Below, one piece after another: positions 6,658 to 16,263 of a stretch of DNA of 64,000 bases. The translations under genes and the position numbers were made by a program. Location of the stretch: contig NZ_LRXL01000026.1 in NCBI RefSeq assembly GCF_001637325.1, positions 434,001 through 498,000 on the forward strand, read 5' to 3'. The stretch comes from Cochleicola gelatinilyticus (lineage in GTDB: Bacteria; Bacteroidota; Bacteroidia; Flavobacteriales; Flavobacteriaceae). Position 1 is the stretch's first letter, and each line of letters starts with the position of its first letter. Under the pieces are notes generated by a model, which ran no database searches, was not told the DNA's origin, and saw only the letters and a program-made list of their open reading frames with translations.

Positions 6658-8838
6658 ATGGAAGGGTATCTTTTAAATTCGGCCGCATGTTTATTAGTGT
6701 TTTATGTTTTTTATAAAGCACTTCTTGAAAACAGTTCGTTGCATAGGTTTAAGCGCTATTATTTATTAGGAGGTCTTTTAGCGTCACTTTTAATTCCGTT
6801 AATTACATTTACCAATTATGTAGAAATTCCTTCTTTGGAAGAGTCATTACTAGCCACTTCGATGCCTATAGAAAGTACGGGAGTTATTTTAGAAGAAAAA
6901 ATAAACTACATCCCCTATCTACTCTGGAGTATCTACGGAGTTGGAGTCTTAATTTTCAGCATTCGATTTTATTTGAACCTACATCATATTGTTAGAAAGA
7001 TGTATCGAAATCCGAAGTTCGGTCAAAATCGTTTGTATCATGTTCTGCTTACCGAATCTATAATACCGCACACATTTTTTAATCATATATTTTTTAATAA
7101 AGAACGTTATAATGCTGGAGCAATACCGAAAGAGGTTTTTTGGCATGAAGAAACCCATGCAAGACAACTTCATAGTATAGATGTCATTCTACTCGAGCTT
7201 TTACAAATCGTATTATGGTTTAATCCCCTTCTCTATTTTATTAAAAAAGCCATTAAATTAAATCATGAATTTCTTGCAGACCAATCTGTTCTTAATCAGT
7301 CGGTTCCTGCAAAGCATTATCAACAATTAGTATTGGCATTCTCATCAAATGTCCAAACGCCTTCGATGGCACATTCAATCAATTATTCATCAATCAAAAA
7401 ACGTTTTACAGTTATGAAACATCAAACATCTCAAAGAGCCATGTGGGTTCGAACCCTCTTGGTTATTCCCTTAGTAAGTATTGTATTGTACAGCTTCAGT
7501 AGTACGAAGACGGTCACAACTTTTTCAGATAGTGCTATAGAAGTACAGCAAATAAATGCTTCGGATAGGAATTCTGAAAAAATTGTTTCCGAAGAAAAAG
7601 TAACACCCGAACAATTGACGGCATACAACAAAATGGCGTCGTATTGGAATGCCCGTTTTGAAGCAAATCCGGAAGATCGAACGATGCCACTTTCAGAATT
7701 AAAAAAGTTAGAAACCATCTATAGACTAATGTCTCCGCTTCAGAAAAACGAAGCCCAACCCTTTCCAGAGTGTACGCCACCACTACAAGAAGGTTACACG
7801 CAACAGTATTTAAATGGGGCGGCTCGAAACCATAAGAAAGCATTTGTGCTTATGATTACTTTAGATGAAATTATGCTTAACGGGAGAACCTCTTCTCTGG
7901 AAACTTTAACCGAAGATATGGATGCACTCACAGAAAACTGGTCAAAAACCGATCATGAAAATGCGCATCCATCCATTCTTATTGCTAGTAGTTCGAGTGA
8001 ATTTATAGACAAGGCAAACAACGCATTTAAAAAATCTGTGTTTTCTAAAACTACTGCTATGGAACTACAAGCTAAAATACCTGTATTCGAACCGTTACAG
8101 CAGAAAGCAACTCCGGAGCAACTTGCTGAATACAATACGTTAGCCAGAAAATATAACGCGATGGATCCGAATAATATGACAGTTTACAAAAGAGATATAG
8201 ATCGCTTGACGTATTTATACGGATTGATGTCTGTGGCGCAACGCAAAAATGCAGCTCCGTATCCCAATTTCCCAAAACTACCAAAGGAACCTGTACCGCC
8301 AATGCCTCCTGCACCAGCCTCAGAACCTACAGCTGTAGTTCCACCAGCGCCTCCACATGCACCGGAGAGTCCCTTAATCACGGTCTATAAAACTGAGAAT
8401 CTTTCCATTTCAGAAATTGAAAAAGGATTACGAAATCTTAACCAAAAAGAGACGACTTATTATATTAATGACAAAGTGGTGACGTTAGAAAAGGCGATCG
8501 ACTTTGTAGGTAAAACCAAGAAGTATGATTTTTTTGTGAGTGAATCTAAAGATAAGCAGATAGGGGCATATTTAACTACTGGAAAAAATAACAGTAATAA
8601 AATGGTTTTACCGCCACCACCACCACCTCCTGCTCCAGTCTCTACAGATCCGCTTGATCACATCGTGAGAATGGCCAAAGAAAACGCAGCATTTTTATAT
8701 CAGAATAAGCGAATCTCATCAGACAAAGCAATCGAACTTATAAAAGAAAATCGGAATTTAAATATTTCAACTCAGACATTTAATAATAGCAATCCGATTG
8801 TGAATATCTCGAAGAAGGGTATTAAACTGGAAGAGTAA
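6658..8838 (+). CDS. BlaR1-like M56 family membrane metallopeptidase, with duplicated C-terminal domain
   Basis: Residues 1-110 hold three hydrophobic helices, then comes the zinc motif HEETH (H163, E164, H167) followed by VLWFNPLLYF and an NHEFLADQ motif, and a fourth helix near residue 270. These are M56 hallmarks; the family cleaves BlaI after sensing a signal. The periplasmic part is unusual: two related segments beginning TPEQLTAYN (about 320) and TPEQLAEYN (about 482), each ending in an LMSxxQ motif, plus Pro-rich linkers (about 540-570 and 645-660). No penicillin-binding domain is present, so the signal is not likely a beta-lactam. At 726 residues it is long for the family. It is the operon partner of the BlaI gene. 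Confidence 0.88.
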   Translation: MEGYLLNSAACLLVFYVFYKALLENSSLHRFKRYYLLGGLLASLLIPLITFTNYVEIPSLEESLLATSMPIESTGVILEEKINYIPYLLWSIYGVGVLIFSIRFYLNLHHIVRKMYRNPKFGQNRLYHVLLTESIIPHTFFNHIFFNKERYNAGAIPKEVFWHEETHARQLHSIDVILLELLQIVLWFNPLLYFIKKAIKLNHEFLADQSVLNQSVPAKHYQQLVLAFSSNVQTPSMAHSINYSSIKKRFTVMKHQTSQRAMWVRTLLVIPLVSIVLYSFSSTKTVTTFSDSAIEVQQINASDRNSEKIVSEEKVTPEQLTAYNKMASYWNARFEANPEDRTMPLSELKKLETIYRLMSPLQKNEAQPFPECTPPLQEGYTQQYLNGAARNHKKAFVLMITLDEIMLNGRTSSLETLTEDMDALTENWSKTDHENAHPSILIASSSSEFIDKANNAFKKSVFSKTTAMELQAKIPVFEPLQQKATPEQLAEYNTLARKYNAMDPNNMTVYKRDIDRLTYLYGLMSVAQRKNAAPYPNFPKLPKEPVPPMPPAPASEPTAVVPPAPPHAPESPLITVYKTENLSISEIEKGLRNLNQKETTYYINDKVVTLEKAIDFVGKTKKYDFFVSESKDKQIGAYLTTGKNNSNKMVLPPPPPPPAPVSTDPLDHIVRMAKENAAFLYQNKRISSDKAIELIKENRNLNISTQTFNNSNPIVNISKKGIKLEE

Positions 8839-8847
8839 CTTGTAAAA

Positions 8848-8888
8848 AAAGAAAAAGAGCTTCGAAATCACCGAAGCTCTTTTTCTTT
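8848..8888 (+). terminator. Bidirectional terminator hairpin
   Basis: A 17-bp perfect stem (8848-8864 with 8872-8888) has a 7-base loop. A-rich and T-rich ends allow it to serve both the M56 gene and the convergent secreted protein gene. Confidence 0.88.
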
Positions 8889-8896
8889 ATATATGT

Positions 8897-10333
8897 CTAT
8901 TTAATACTTAAATTTTCCGAAAACACCACTAAAGTATCTGTACCCGATCCGGTAAGACGTTGCACATATAATTCTATGAAGTCTCCGCTAACTAAAGATA
9001 CAACACTATTTATAGAGACATTCTGGATTTGAGCATCGTTAGCAATATATACTACGGCATTAGATTCGGTTACTAGAACTCCGTTTTTTGCAAGAACTAC
9101 GGCATAAAAATTAGTGTCAGCATTGGTTACACGCAAGGACACAGAAGCACTCACTTGAAAATTTCGTGCATCCACTCCTGTGTAGGTTAACCGGTTTCCG
9201 CCTGTTGCGTTAAAACGGAATAATTTATCGGCAGCAAAAGTACCGTTCCCTTGTATTTCCTGTGCAGTTCCATTAGTAATAGACTGTGTAAAACCTGTAG
9301 AAAGGGTGTTTGTGTTATAAAAATTTCCCGCTGCTTCGTTATCTGTTTCTTCTGGTATTCCCTGGCATCGAACGTTCCATGCATTAGTAAAATTAAACCC
9401 GGTATAACTTCCCGAAGTATATCCATTTACCCGATCACCAGCACCAATAAAACTAATGGCACTAATGGCTGCAGAATTTACAATCGTCGGATTACCACTT
9501 ACATTTACACCCGTTTCACCACTATCGACAACGATTCTTCCATTAGCAGCCTGAAAATTCGTAATAGATCCGGTTAGGGTTAAAAAAGTACCTGTATTAG
9601 ACGCTGTCCAAAAGACATTTTGCATAAAAGCAGTAGAAATATTACTCATAGACAATCCCGTAGTATTCCCTACATATTGCGATACATTAAAATAAACCAC
9701 ATTCATTCCACTTATGCTTCCAATGGAACTTGCACCTAGATAAATCATACTGTTACAGATGATATTAGAAGCTCCCGATCCTGTAATATTAAATATTTGA
9801 TTTCCGTTTGCGTTAATTGTAAGGTTTCGCATACTTCCTCCCGTAGTTCCAATAAATAAAGTTGAACCGGAATTATTATATAATACATCTTCACTTACGT
9901 CGACCCCTTCTATATAAGAAGAATTCATTTCTATGGGAAAGTCGAACGTTATGATACCATTAATTTCATATAAATAATTAGCATTCATTAAATACCTAGA
10001 GCCACCCCCAGCGACTAATTCGTCAGCTAAATCAGAAATATCTTTTACCAGTTTATAATTGTTTCTTTTATCGTTTGCTCCAATGGGAGTCCAAACTGTT
10101 CCATCAAAATAATAAAATTGATCTAAATCGGTATCGAACACCAACAATCCCTTGGCTGGACTCGAAATACCCACACGATCTAAAGTATTCATTCTAGGTG
10201 TTAGTAATCCCCCTTCGGTAGAGGTCATATCAATAATGGATGACGGATGTGGATTGGTAGTACCAATTCCAACTTGTGCACCCATCGTAAAGGGTATTAA
10301 AAAAATATATAGTATATAGGCAAAATATCTCAT
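8897..10333 (-). CDS. Secreted surface protein, tail-fibre-like
   Basis: A signal peptide (residues 1-19, ending MGAQ) is followed by VGIGTTNPHPSSIIDM, a module found at the start of many Bacteroidota surface proteins and phage-fibre-like proteins, then GLLVFDTDLDQFYYFDGTVW. Residues about 130-340 are Asn/Ser/Thr-rich with short repeating strands, consistent with a beta-helix. The last about 110 residues (FRFNATGG to the end) look like a jelly-roll domain of the TNF/C1q kind. No T9SS sorting domain is evident. It is probably outer-surface exposed; function unknown. Confidence 0.75.
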   Translation of the reverse strand: MRYFAYILYIFLIPFTMGAQVGIGTTNPHPSSIIDMTSTEGGLLTPRMNTLDRVGISSPAKGLLVFDTDLDQFYYFDGTVWTPIGANDKRNNYKLVKDISDLADELVAGGGSRYLMNANYLYEINGIITFDFPIEMNSSYIEGVDVSEDVLYNNSGSTLFIGTTGGSMRNLTINANGNQIFNITGSGASNIICNSMIYLGASSIGSISGMNVVYFNVSQYVGNTTGLSMSNISTAFMQNVFWTASNTGTFLTLTGSITNFQAANGRIVVDSGETGVNVSGNPTIVNSAAISAISFIGAGDRVNGYTSGSYTGFNFTNAWNVRCQGIPEETDNEAAGNFYNTNTLSTGFTQSITNGTAQEIQGNGTFAADKLFRFNATGGNRLTYTGVDARNFQVSASVSLRVTNADTNFYAVVLAKNGVLVTESNAVVYIANDAQIQNVSINSVVSLVSGDFIELYVQRLTGSGTDTLVVFSENLSIK

Positions 10334-10510
10334 AGCTTAAGATTTGAGGACGAAACTTTGTTAAAGTTACGTTAATGAAAAACAAAAATACAAAAATTAT
10401 TGTATTTAATCGACTTTAATTACCTTTTAACGATTATTTATACTTTTAATCGTGACAACAAATTATTTGAAATAACGTTTTGTATGGTGTCAATCAAAAT
10501 CATTCAAATT

Positions 10511-11611
10511 ATGTTACAACGCTTTTTTATTTTCTGCTCCGGTGCCGATACCGATATTTTAAAAGAATGCTCACCCGGGGAACGCACCAAATACGCAGGC
10601 ATTGGCGCTACGGTTTTCTTTACCGCTGTGATGGCGACTATTGCAGGGTCTTACGCGCTATATACTGTTTTCGACACCCTATTCTCCGCGATTTTCTTCG
10701 GAATAATTTGGGGACTTCTTATTTTTAATCTAGACCGTTTTATTGTTTCGACTATTAAAAAAAGAGGAAATTTTTTCGACGAAATTTTACAAGCCTCACC
10801 TAGAATCGTTTTAGCGATTATAATTGCCATTGTAATCTCTAAACCACTTGAAATGAAAATTTTTGAAAAAGAGATAAATCAAGTGCTTCTGCAAGAAAAA
10901 AATGACTTAACACTAGCAAATAAAGATCAGTTAGCTTTACAATATACCCCTTCTTTACAAGCGTTAGAAGCTGAGATCGATGGATTAAAAAATGAAGTGA
11001 TAAATAAGGAGGCATCTGTTAATGAATTATACGATACTTATATTGCCGAAGCTGAAGGGAGAAAAGGTACTGAGCGATTAGGAAAAGGACCTGTATACAA
11101 AGAGAAGCGAGAGAAACATGATGCAGAATTAACAGCGCTACAAGCGTTGAAGGTGATGAATGCCGAAAAAATCTCAGGACTAGAAGCACAAATGGCGACG
11201 CTCGCTCTCGAATATGATGCAAAAGTAGCCGAAACCCAACCAGTAATTGATGGTTTCGATGGACTAATGGCAAGAGTGAATGCTTTAGACAAACTTCCCT
11301 GGCTTCCTTCCTTTTTTATCTTTTTATTGTTTCTAGCAATCGAGACGTCACCAATTATTGCCAAATTATTAGCACCAAAAGGTGCTTACGATCTTAAATT
11401 AGAAGAACAGGAAAGTGCTTTAAAATCTTGGGTTGTCCAACAAAAGTTACAGCGTGATGTATTAGTTGCTACAGATAGAAATATAAATAATAAGGTGTAT
11501 GCCGATATCGCAGAAGAACAAGAATTATACGACTACAAACGTAAAAAAGCGAGAGAATTAATGCAGTTACAAGCCGATTCTTTTTATAAAAAACAAAAAA
11601 GTATCTTATAA
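10511..11611 (+). CDS. DUF4407 family membrane protein
   Basis: The ATG at 10511 gives MLQRFFIFCSGADTDILKEC, matching the typical DUF4407 start ending in CSGAD; upstream in-frame ATGs add sequence unlike the family. There are three helices before about residue 125 (including FFTAVMATIAGSYALYTVF and FGIIWGLLIFNLDRFIV), then a long coiled coil (about 150-255) and a fourth helix (LPSFFIFLLFLAIETSPII). The family is of unknown function and is placed in the inner membrane. It is monocistronic between divergent and downstream neighbours. Confidence 0.85.
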   Translation: MLQRFFIFCSGADTDILKECSPGERTKYAGIGATVFFTAVMATIAGSYALYTVFDTLFSAIFFGIIWGLLIFNLDRFIVSTIKKRGNFFDEILQASPRIVLAIIIAIVISKPLEMKIFEKEINQVLLQEKNDLTLANKDQLALQYTPSLQALEAEIDGLKNEVINKEASVNELYDTYIAEAEGRKGTERLGKGPVYKEKREKHDAELTALQALKVMNAEKISGLEAQMATLALEYDAKVAETQPVIDGFDGLMARVNALDKLPWLPSFFIFLLFLAIETSPIIAKLLAPKGAYDLKLEEQESALKSWVVQQKLQRDVLVATDRNINNKVYADIAEEQELYDYKRKKARELMQLQADSFYKKQKSIL

Positions 11612-11694
11612 AACATCCCCTAATATAATTAAGAAAGTTCCTCTATTATTTTAAGGGACTGCTAACACTTTTTCAGTATTATTGTTACTGTAAT

Positions 11695-14600
11695 ATGTAT
11701 GTTATGGTACCACTTATTTCTACGGAAAAAGCTTCAGAACTGGTTTTTAATCACTTCGGAATAACTTCTGAAACAACCCCGTTACCGGGTGATATGGATA
11801 TAAATTTTCATGTTAAAACCGAATCGGGTTCAGAAGCAGTTTTAAAAATTTCTGAAGCGACACCAGACACCGGATATTTAGATTTTCAGATAGAACTTCT
11901 TCAACATTTAAAAAAGAAAACACGAGCCATTGCGCTTCCCGAAGCTATGGCAACTTCCGATGCTTCGTATATAAAAACCCTAACTTTAAACGGTACAACT
12001 TACCAACTACGTATGTTAAGTTGGGTGCCAGGAAGATTGTGGGCACGTGTAAATCCTAAGACTACAAGCCTTCGTAAAAGTTTAGGAATAGCAGCCGGAA
12101 CTATTACATGTGCTTTACAAGATTTTAAACATACTCACGCACAACGTACGTTAGAATGGGATCTCGCTGAAGCAGCTTGGACCGTACCATATGCCGATCG
12201 ATTCTCAGAAGAAGAACAACATCTTATTTTACATTTCCAACGGCTGTTTAAATCACTTCAAAAAAAATATGAAACGCTTCCTAAAAGTGTGGTTCATAAC
12301 GATATAAACGATTACAACATTCTCGTTTCTAACAATCTTAAAGACCCGGAGGTTGCCGGTATTATCGATTTTGGTGATGCTGTATACACACAAACCATAA
12401 ACGATGCAGCCATTACCATCTGCTACGCGATTATGGAGCTTCCCGATCCATTGGCTGCAGCTGCCGAAGTAGTAAAAGGCTATCATAGTGAGTACCCATT
12501 TTCAGAAAAAGAATTGGAACTCCTCTACGTCCTTATTGGAATGCGGTTGGTGGTCTCGGTTACAAAATCGTCCCTTCGGAAAGAAGAAGACCCTTCGAAT
12601 ACCTATCATGTAATTAGTGAAAAACCCGCTTGGCAAGCGCTTCAGAAATGGGCTGAAGTGAATAACAATTTTGCTCATTATACTTTCAGAAATGCCTGTG
12701 GATATCCTGCACACCCTTCCGAAGAAGCCTTTAAAAAATGGGCGCTTTCAAATACCATTTCACTTACAACCTTTTTTCCTACACAACACATCGACAGTGT
12801 TACCGTGCTCGACATGAGTGTGGGAAGTACCTTGCTTGGGAACCTTTCAGAATACAGCGATCCGGAGGTTTCAGAATTTAAACTGAAGCAGTTTTCTAAA
12901 ACAAATCCAACGACAATTCTGGCAAATGGATACTTAGAAACACGACCATTTTACACGACCGAAGCTTTTAAAAGTGAAGGAAATAACGGTCCGCAATACC
13001 GCAGCACACATTTGGGAACCGATTTTTGGGTACCTGCACAAACGCCGATACATGCACCTTTCGACGGAATTGTAAAAATTGTTCACCATAACGATTACGA
13101 CAAAGATTATGGTCCCATGCTTATTCTGGAACATACCTTTACCGAAGGAACATTTTATTCATTATACGGTCATTTAACATTGGAGACACTCGAGCAACTT
13201 AATGTGGGTGACATTGTAAAACAAGGACAACAGATTGCACGTATCGGTGAACATTTTGAAAACGGAAACTGGGCACCTCATTTACATTTTCAGCTCATCT
13301 TGGACCTGCTTGGAAACAACGAAAATTTTAATGGAGTAGCGTTTCCTTCAGAAATACCCGTTTGGAAAAGCATCTGCCCCGATCCAAATTTAATTTTTAA
13401 AGAAAATCTTTCTCCTTCAAAGAGTTCACTTTCAGAAACAGCCATCATTGATTTCAGAAAAGAACATTTAGGAAGAAGCCTAAGTTTGTCGTACTCAAAA
13501 CCACTGCATATTGTTCGGGGAGAAGGTGCATACCTTATTGACATTGAGGGTAAAAAATATTTGGACACGGCAAATAATGTAAATCATGTAGGACACCAAC
13601 ATCCACGTGTAGTGGCCGCCGGACAACAACAAATGGCAGTGTTAAATACTAATACCCGCTACCTTCATGAAGAAATCATTAATTATGCCGATGCGTTATT
13701 AAAAAAACTTCCGAAGGAATTATCGGTATTACATTTTGTGAATTCAGGAAGTGAAGCCAACGAATTAGCATTACGCATGGCACGATCTATCACTGGTAGA
13801 AAAGAGATCATGGCGATCGAAGTTGGATACCATGGAAACACCAACGCCGCAATGGATGTGAGCTCTTATAAATTCGATGGAAAAGGCGGCAGCGGAAAAC
13901 CCGAACACACTCATATTCTCCCACTGCCCGACCCTTATCGTGGACGGCATACCGATGCCGATAGTGGCAGCAAATACGCCAGCTATGCCAAACGTCATAT
14001 TGAGCATTTAAAAATAATCGACGAAAAAGTAGCTGGGTTTATTGGAGAATCTATGGTGAGTTGTGGAGGGCAAATTGTCCCGCCAAAAAACTATTTTAAA
14101 AAAATCTATCAATACATTCGAGAAGAAGGTGGGATTTGCATTGCCGATGAAGTACAAACCGGATTTGGGCGTATGGGAAAAACCTTCTGGGCATTCGAGT
14201 TATACGATGTAATTCCTGACATTGTTACCATGGGAAAACCTGCCGGAAACGGACATCCCCTTGCAGTGGTCGCATGCACCCAAGAAATCGCCGAAGCCTT
14301 CGACACCGGGATGGAATTTTTTAATACGTTTGGAGGCAATCCTGTCTCATGTGCGATTGGGAGAACTGTGCTGGAAATTATTGATGATGAAGGTTTACAA
14401 CAGCACGCATTGGACGTTGGTAGCTTCTTAAAAAATGAACTCATTGCTTTACAAGAAGAGTTCCCTATTATTGGGGATGTGCGGGGAGAAGGTCTCTTCT
14501 TAGGTTTTGAACTTAACACCACAGAGAAAAAGCCATTACCGCAACATGCAGCCTACCTCGCCGACCGTATGAAAGAACTGGGCATTTTAATGAGCACCGA

Positions 14601-14721
14601 CGGCCCCGATTACAACGTACTTAAAATAAAACCGCCAATGGTTTTTAGCAAAGACAACGCTAAAGAACTTATCTTTAGACTGAAAACCGTTTTTGCGGAA
14701 GATTTTATGACCACTTATTAA
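11695..14721 (+). CDS. Three-domain fusion: APH-type kinase, M23 peptidase-like, class III aminotransferase/phospho-lyase
   Basis: Residues about 1-330 form an aminoglycoside-phosphotransferase-fold kinase (HNDINDYN with H201, D203, N208; DFG at 225-227). Residues about 400-570 form an M23/LytM domain with all zinc ligands (HLGTD: H439, D443; HLH: H529, H531; GHL at 492-494). Residues about 575-1008 form a PLP class III aminotransferase (NSGSEANE, IADEVQTGFGR, PLP lysine K848 in TMGKPAGNGHP). Kinase plus phospho-lyase of this kind acts on hydroxylysine or ethanolamine in other organisms, so the likely pathway phosphorylates an amino alcohol and then eliminates phosphate. The substrate is inference, and the role of the middle domain is unknown. 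No signal peptide is present, so the M23 domain would be cytoplasmic. Confidence 0.88.
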   Translation: MYVMVPLISTEKASELVFNHFGITSETTPLPGDMDINFHVKTESGSEAVLKISEATPDTGYLDFQIELLQHLKKKTRAIALPEAMATSDASYIKTLTLNGTTYQLRMLSWVPGRLWARVNPKTTSLRKSLGIAAGTITCALQDFKHTHAQRTLEWDLAEAAWTVPYADRFSEEEQHLILHFQRLFKSLQKKYETLPKSVVHNDINDYNILVSNNLKDPEVAGIIDFGDAVYTQTINDAAITICYAIMELPDPLAAAAEVVKGYHSEYPFSEKELELLYVLIGMRLVVSVTKSSLRKEEDPSNTYHVISEKPAWQALQKWAEVNNNFAHYTFRNACGYPAHPSEEAFKKWALSNTISLTTFFPTQHIDSVTVLDMSVGSTLLGNLSEYSDPEVSEFKLKQFSKTNPTTILANGYLETRPFYTTEAFKSEGNNGPQYRSTHLGTDFWVPAQTPIHAPFDGIVKIVHHNDYDKDYGPMLILEHTFTEGTFYSLYGHLTLETLEQLNVGDIVKQGQQIARIGEHFENGNWAPHLHFQLILDLLGNNENFNGVAFPSEIPVWKSICPDPNLIFKENLSPSKSSLSETAIIDFRKEHLGRSLSLSYSKPLHIVRGEGAYLIDIEGKKYLDTANNVNHVGHQHPRVVAAGQQQMAVLNTNTRYLHEEIINYADALLKKLPKELSVLHFVNSGSEANELALRMARSITGRKEIMAIEVGYHGNTNAAMDVSSYKFDGKGGSGKPEHTHILPLPDPYRGRHTDADSGSKYASYAKRHIEHLKIIDEKVAGFIGESMVSCGGQIVPPKNYFKKIYQYIREEGGICIADEVQTGFGRMGKTFWAFELYDVIPDIVTMGKPAGNGHPLAVVACTQEIAEAFDTGMEFFNTFGGNPVSCAIGRTVLEIIDDEGLQQHALDVGSFLKNELIALQEEFPIIGDVRGEGLFLGFELNTTEKKPLPQHAAYLADRMKELGILMSTDGPDYNVLKIKPPMVFSKDNAKELIFRLKTVFAEDFMTTY

Positions 14722-14805
14722 AGTGCTAAGAACTAATCGCACTTTACATAAATCTCCCGTAGAATAATGAACATTAGATCTTAATACAAATAAACTTACG
14801 TACCC

Positions 14806-15243
14806 ATGAAGAAACTACTCGTATTTTGTTTCATGCTTGTAATAGTGAGCTGTTCGGCGCAAAAAACTACACAGGCTCAAGACAAGGAGGCCATTTTAGC
14901 CGTACTAAAAACCCAGCAAACAGCTTGGTCTAACAACGATTTAGAAGCTTTTATGCAAGGCTACTGGAAAAGTGATTCTCTTAAATTCTACGGAAAAAGC
15001 GGATTAACTAAAGGCTGGCAACAAACGCTCGACAATTATAAAAAAGGCTACCCCACGAAAGAGCACAGCGGAACATTAAATTTTAAAATCAATGATATTT
15101 CCCAGATTGAAGCTGGAAGTTATTGGGTCATGGGTGAATTTTTTCTGAAACGAAAAATAGGCGATGCCAATGGTATTTTTATGATCATTTTTAAAAAGAT
15201 CGATGGGGAATGGAAGATTGTTGCCGATATGAGTTGTGGGTAG
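14806..15243 (+). CDS. NTF2-like (DUF4440-type) lipoprotein
   Basis: An N-terminal lipobox (LVIVSCS, Cys16) marks an SPII lipoprotein. The rest is a single NTF2-like cone fold: an N-terminal helix (AILAVLKTQQTAWSNNDLEAFM), the GYWKSDSLKFYG segment and a closing sheet ending with GEWKIVADM. Such DUF4440/SnoaL-like proteins may bind small molecules, and no catalytic residue set can be assigned. The gene follows the fusion gene by 84 bp. A GTGC-type inverted repeat (14720-14745) without a T run lies between, so co-transcription is uncertain. Confidence 0.85.
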   Translation: MKKLLVFCFMLVIVSCSAQKTTQAQDKEAILAVLKTQQTAWSNNDLEAFMQGYWKSDSLKFYGKSGLTKGWQQTLDNYKKGYPTKEHSGTLNFKINDISQIEAGSYWVMGEFFLKRKIGDANGIFMIIFKKIDGEWKIVADMSCG

Positions 15244-15262
15244 ATTGTTCGCAGTGCTAAAT

Positions 15263-16258
15263 TCAATTCCCTTTTATTCGCTGCCAAAGGTCAGATAATA
15301 ATTGTTTCGCATCTCCACGTTCCTTGGGTTCTTCAATAATATTTATTCCTTCTGAAGAGGTTTCAATTTTGTAACTGAAAGCATAGCGATCGGTTTTAGG
15401 ATCGACACTAAGCAATCCAAATCGAAGGTCATTGAAAAAAAGGGCTCCTTCCTTTTCTGAAACAGTATACCAGCCGTTCGTAATGTCTATTAATCGCTGT
15501 ATTTTGTCTTCGTTCTCAAGCGAACCCAAAGCCGCATGATTTTTAGGATGGGAATGAAAGGCAATGGGCTGGGTGTCGAAAAAAGAATAATCTCCAATAA
15601 GGAAAGCATCTTCCGTTTCAACATTTGCGGTCCATAAAATGCTATTTAAAGGACTCGGTTTGGTCTCAATATCGGTATACAGAATCTTCTGATCCTCAAG
15701 CGCATCCACAAATTTTACATAGGTAATTCCTTTTAACACAAGGGTAATGGCTAAATAACTTGTGCTTACAATTAGTCCGAGGGTATTTAATTTTCTTCGT
15801 CGGTCACTGCCTTTCTTCTGAAATAACGCCAACAACAAAAAGAGTAAAAAAGGGAGCGTGTACAGCGGATCGATCACAAAAATATTTTTGTACGCCATTC
15901 GAAGATCAAACGGCCAGAACAATTGCGTTCCCCAAGTAGTATGAGCATCCAGCAGCGGATGTGTGACAAAACAAAAAAACCAAAGCCACGACCATTGTTT
16001 CCAACTGGCTCGCTGCTCCCAACGGGAAGTGAGCCATCCAAAGATAGGGGCAAACAACACCGAAAAAAGAATAGAATGTGTAAACCCGCGATGCATCTCC
16101 AAGGCAGTGACCGTATCGGTTAAAAATCGAGCAGCCACATCGAAATCTGGGATTGTGCCGGCAATGGCACCGTATAACATCGCCTTGTTTCCAACTTTGT
16201 TTCCTAAGACCGCTTCACCAACGGCAGCTCCTAAAACGATTTGTGTAAGTGAGTCCAT
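15263..16258 (-). CDS. YdjM-type membrane-bound metal-dependent hydrolase family (DUF457) protein
   Basis: The 331-residue protein begins MDSLTQIVLGAAVGEAVLG and has HRGFTHSILFS and HPLLDAHTTWG, the paired His/Asp motifs of the DUF457 hydrolases, set among several membrane helices (about 30-185). The C-terminal about 130 residues are soluble. The family is named for metal-dependent hydrolase motifs; substrates are not settled. It is the last gene of the nine-gene run, starting 5 bp after the MutS-like gene ends. Confidence 0.88.
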   Translation of the reverse strand: MDSLTQIVLGAAVGEAVLGNKVGNKAMLYGAIAGTIPDFDVAARFLTDTVTALEMHRGFTHSILFSVLFAPIFGWLTSRWEQRASWKQWSWLWFFCFVTHPLLDAHTTWGTQLFWPFDLRMAYKNIFVIDPLYTLPFLLFLLLALFQKKGSDRRRKLNTLGLIVSTSYLAITLVLKGITYVKFVDALEDQKILYTDIETKPSPLNSILWTANVETEDAFLIGDYSFFDTQPIAFHSHPKNHAALGSLENEDKIQRLIDITNGWYTVSEKEGALFFNDLRFGLLSVDPKTDRYAFSYKIETSSEGINIIEEPKERGDAKQLLSDLWQRIKGN

Positions 16259-16263
16259 TGTGG

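Noticed and set aside
14720-14745. GTGC-type inverted repeat after the fusion gene as a terminator
   Set aside because: Stem is short and not followed by a T run, so I cannot support termination.
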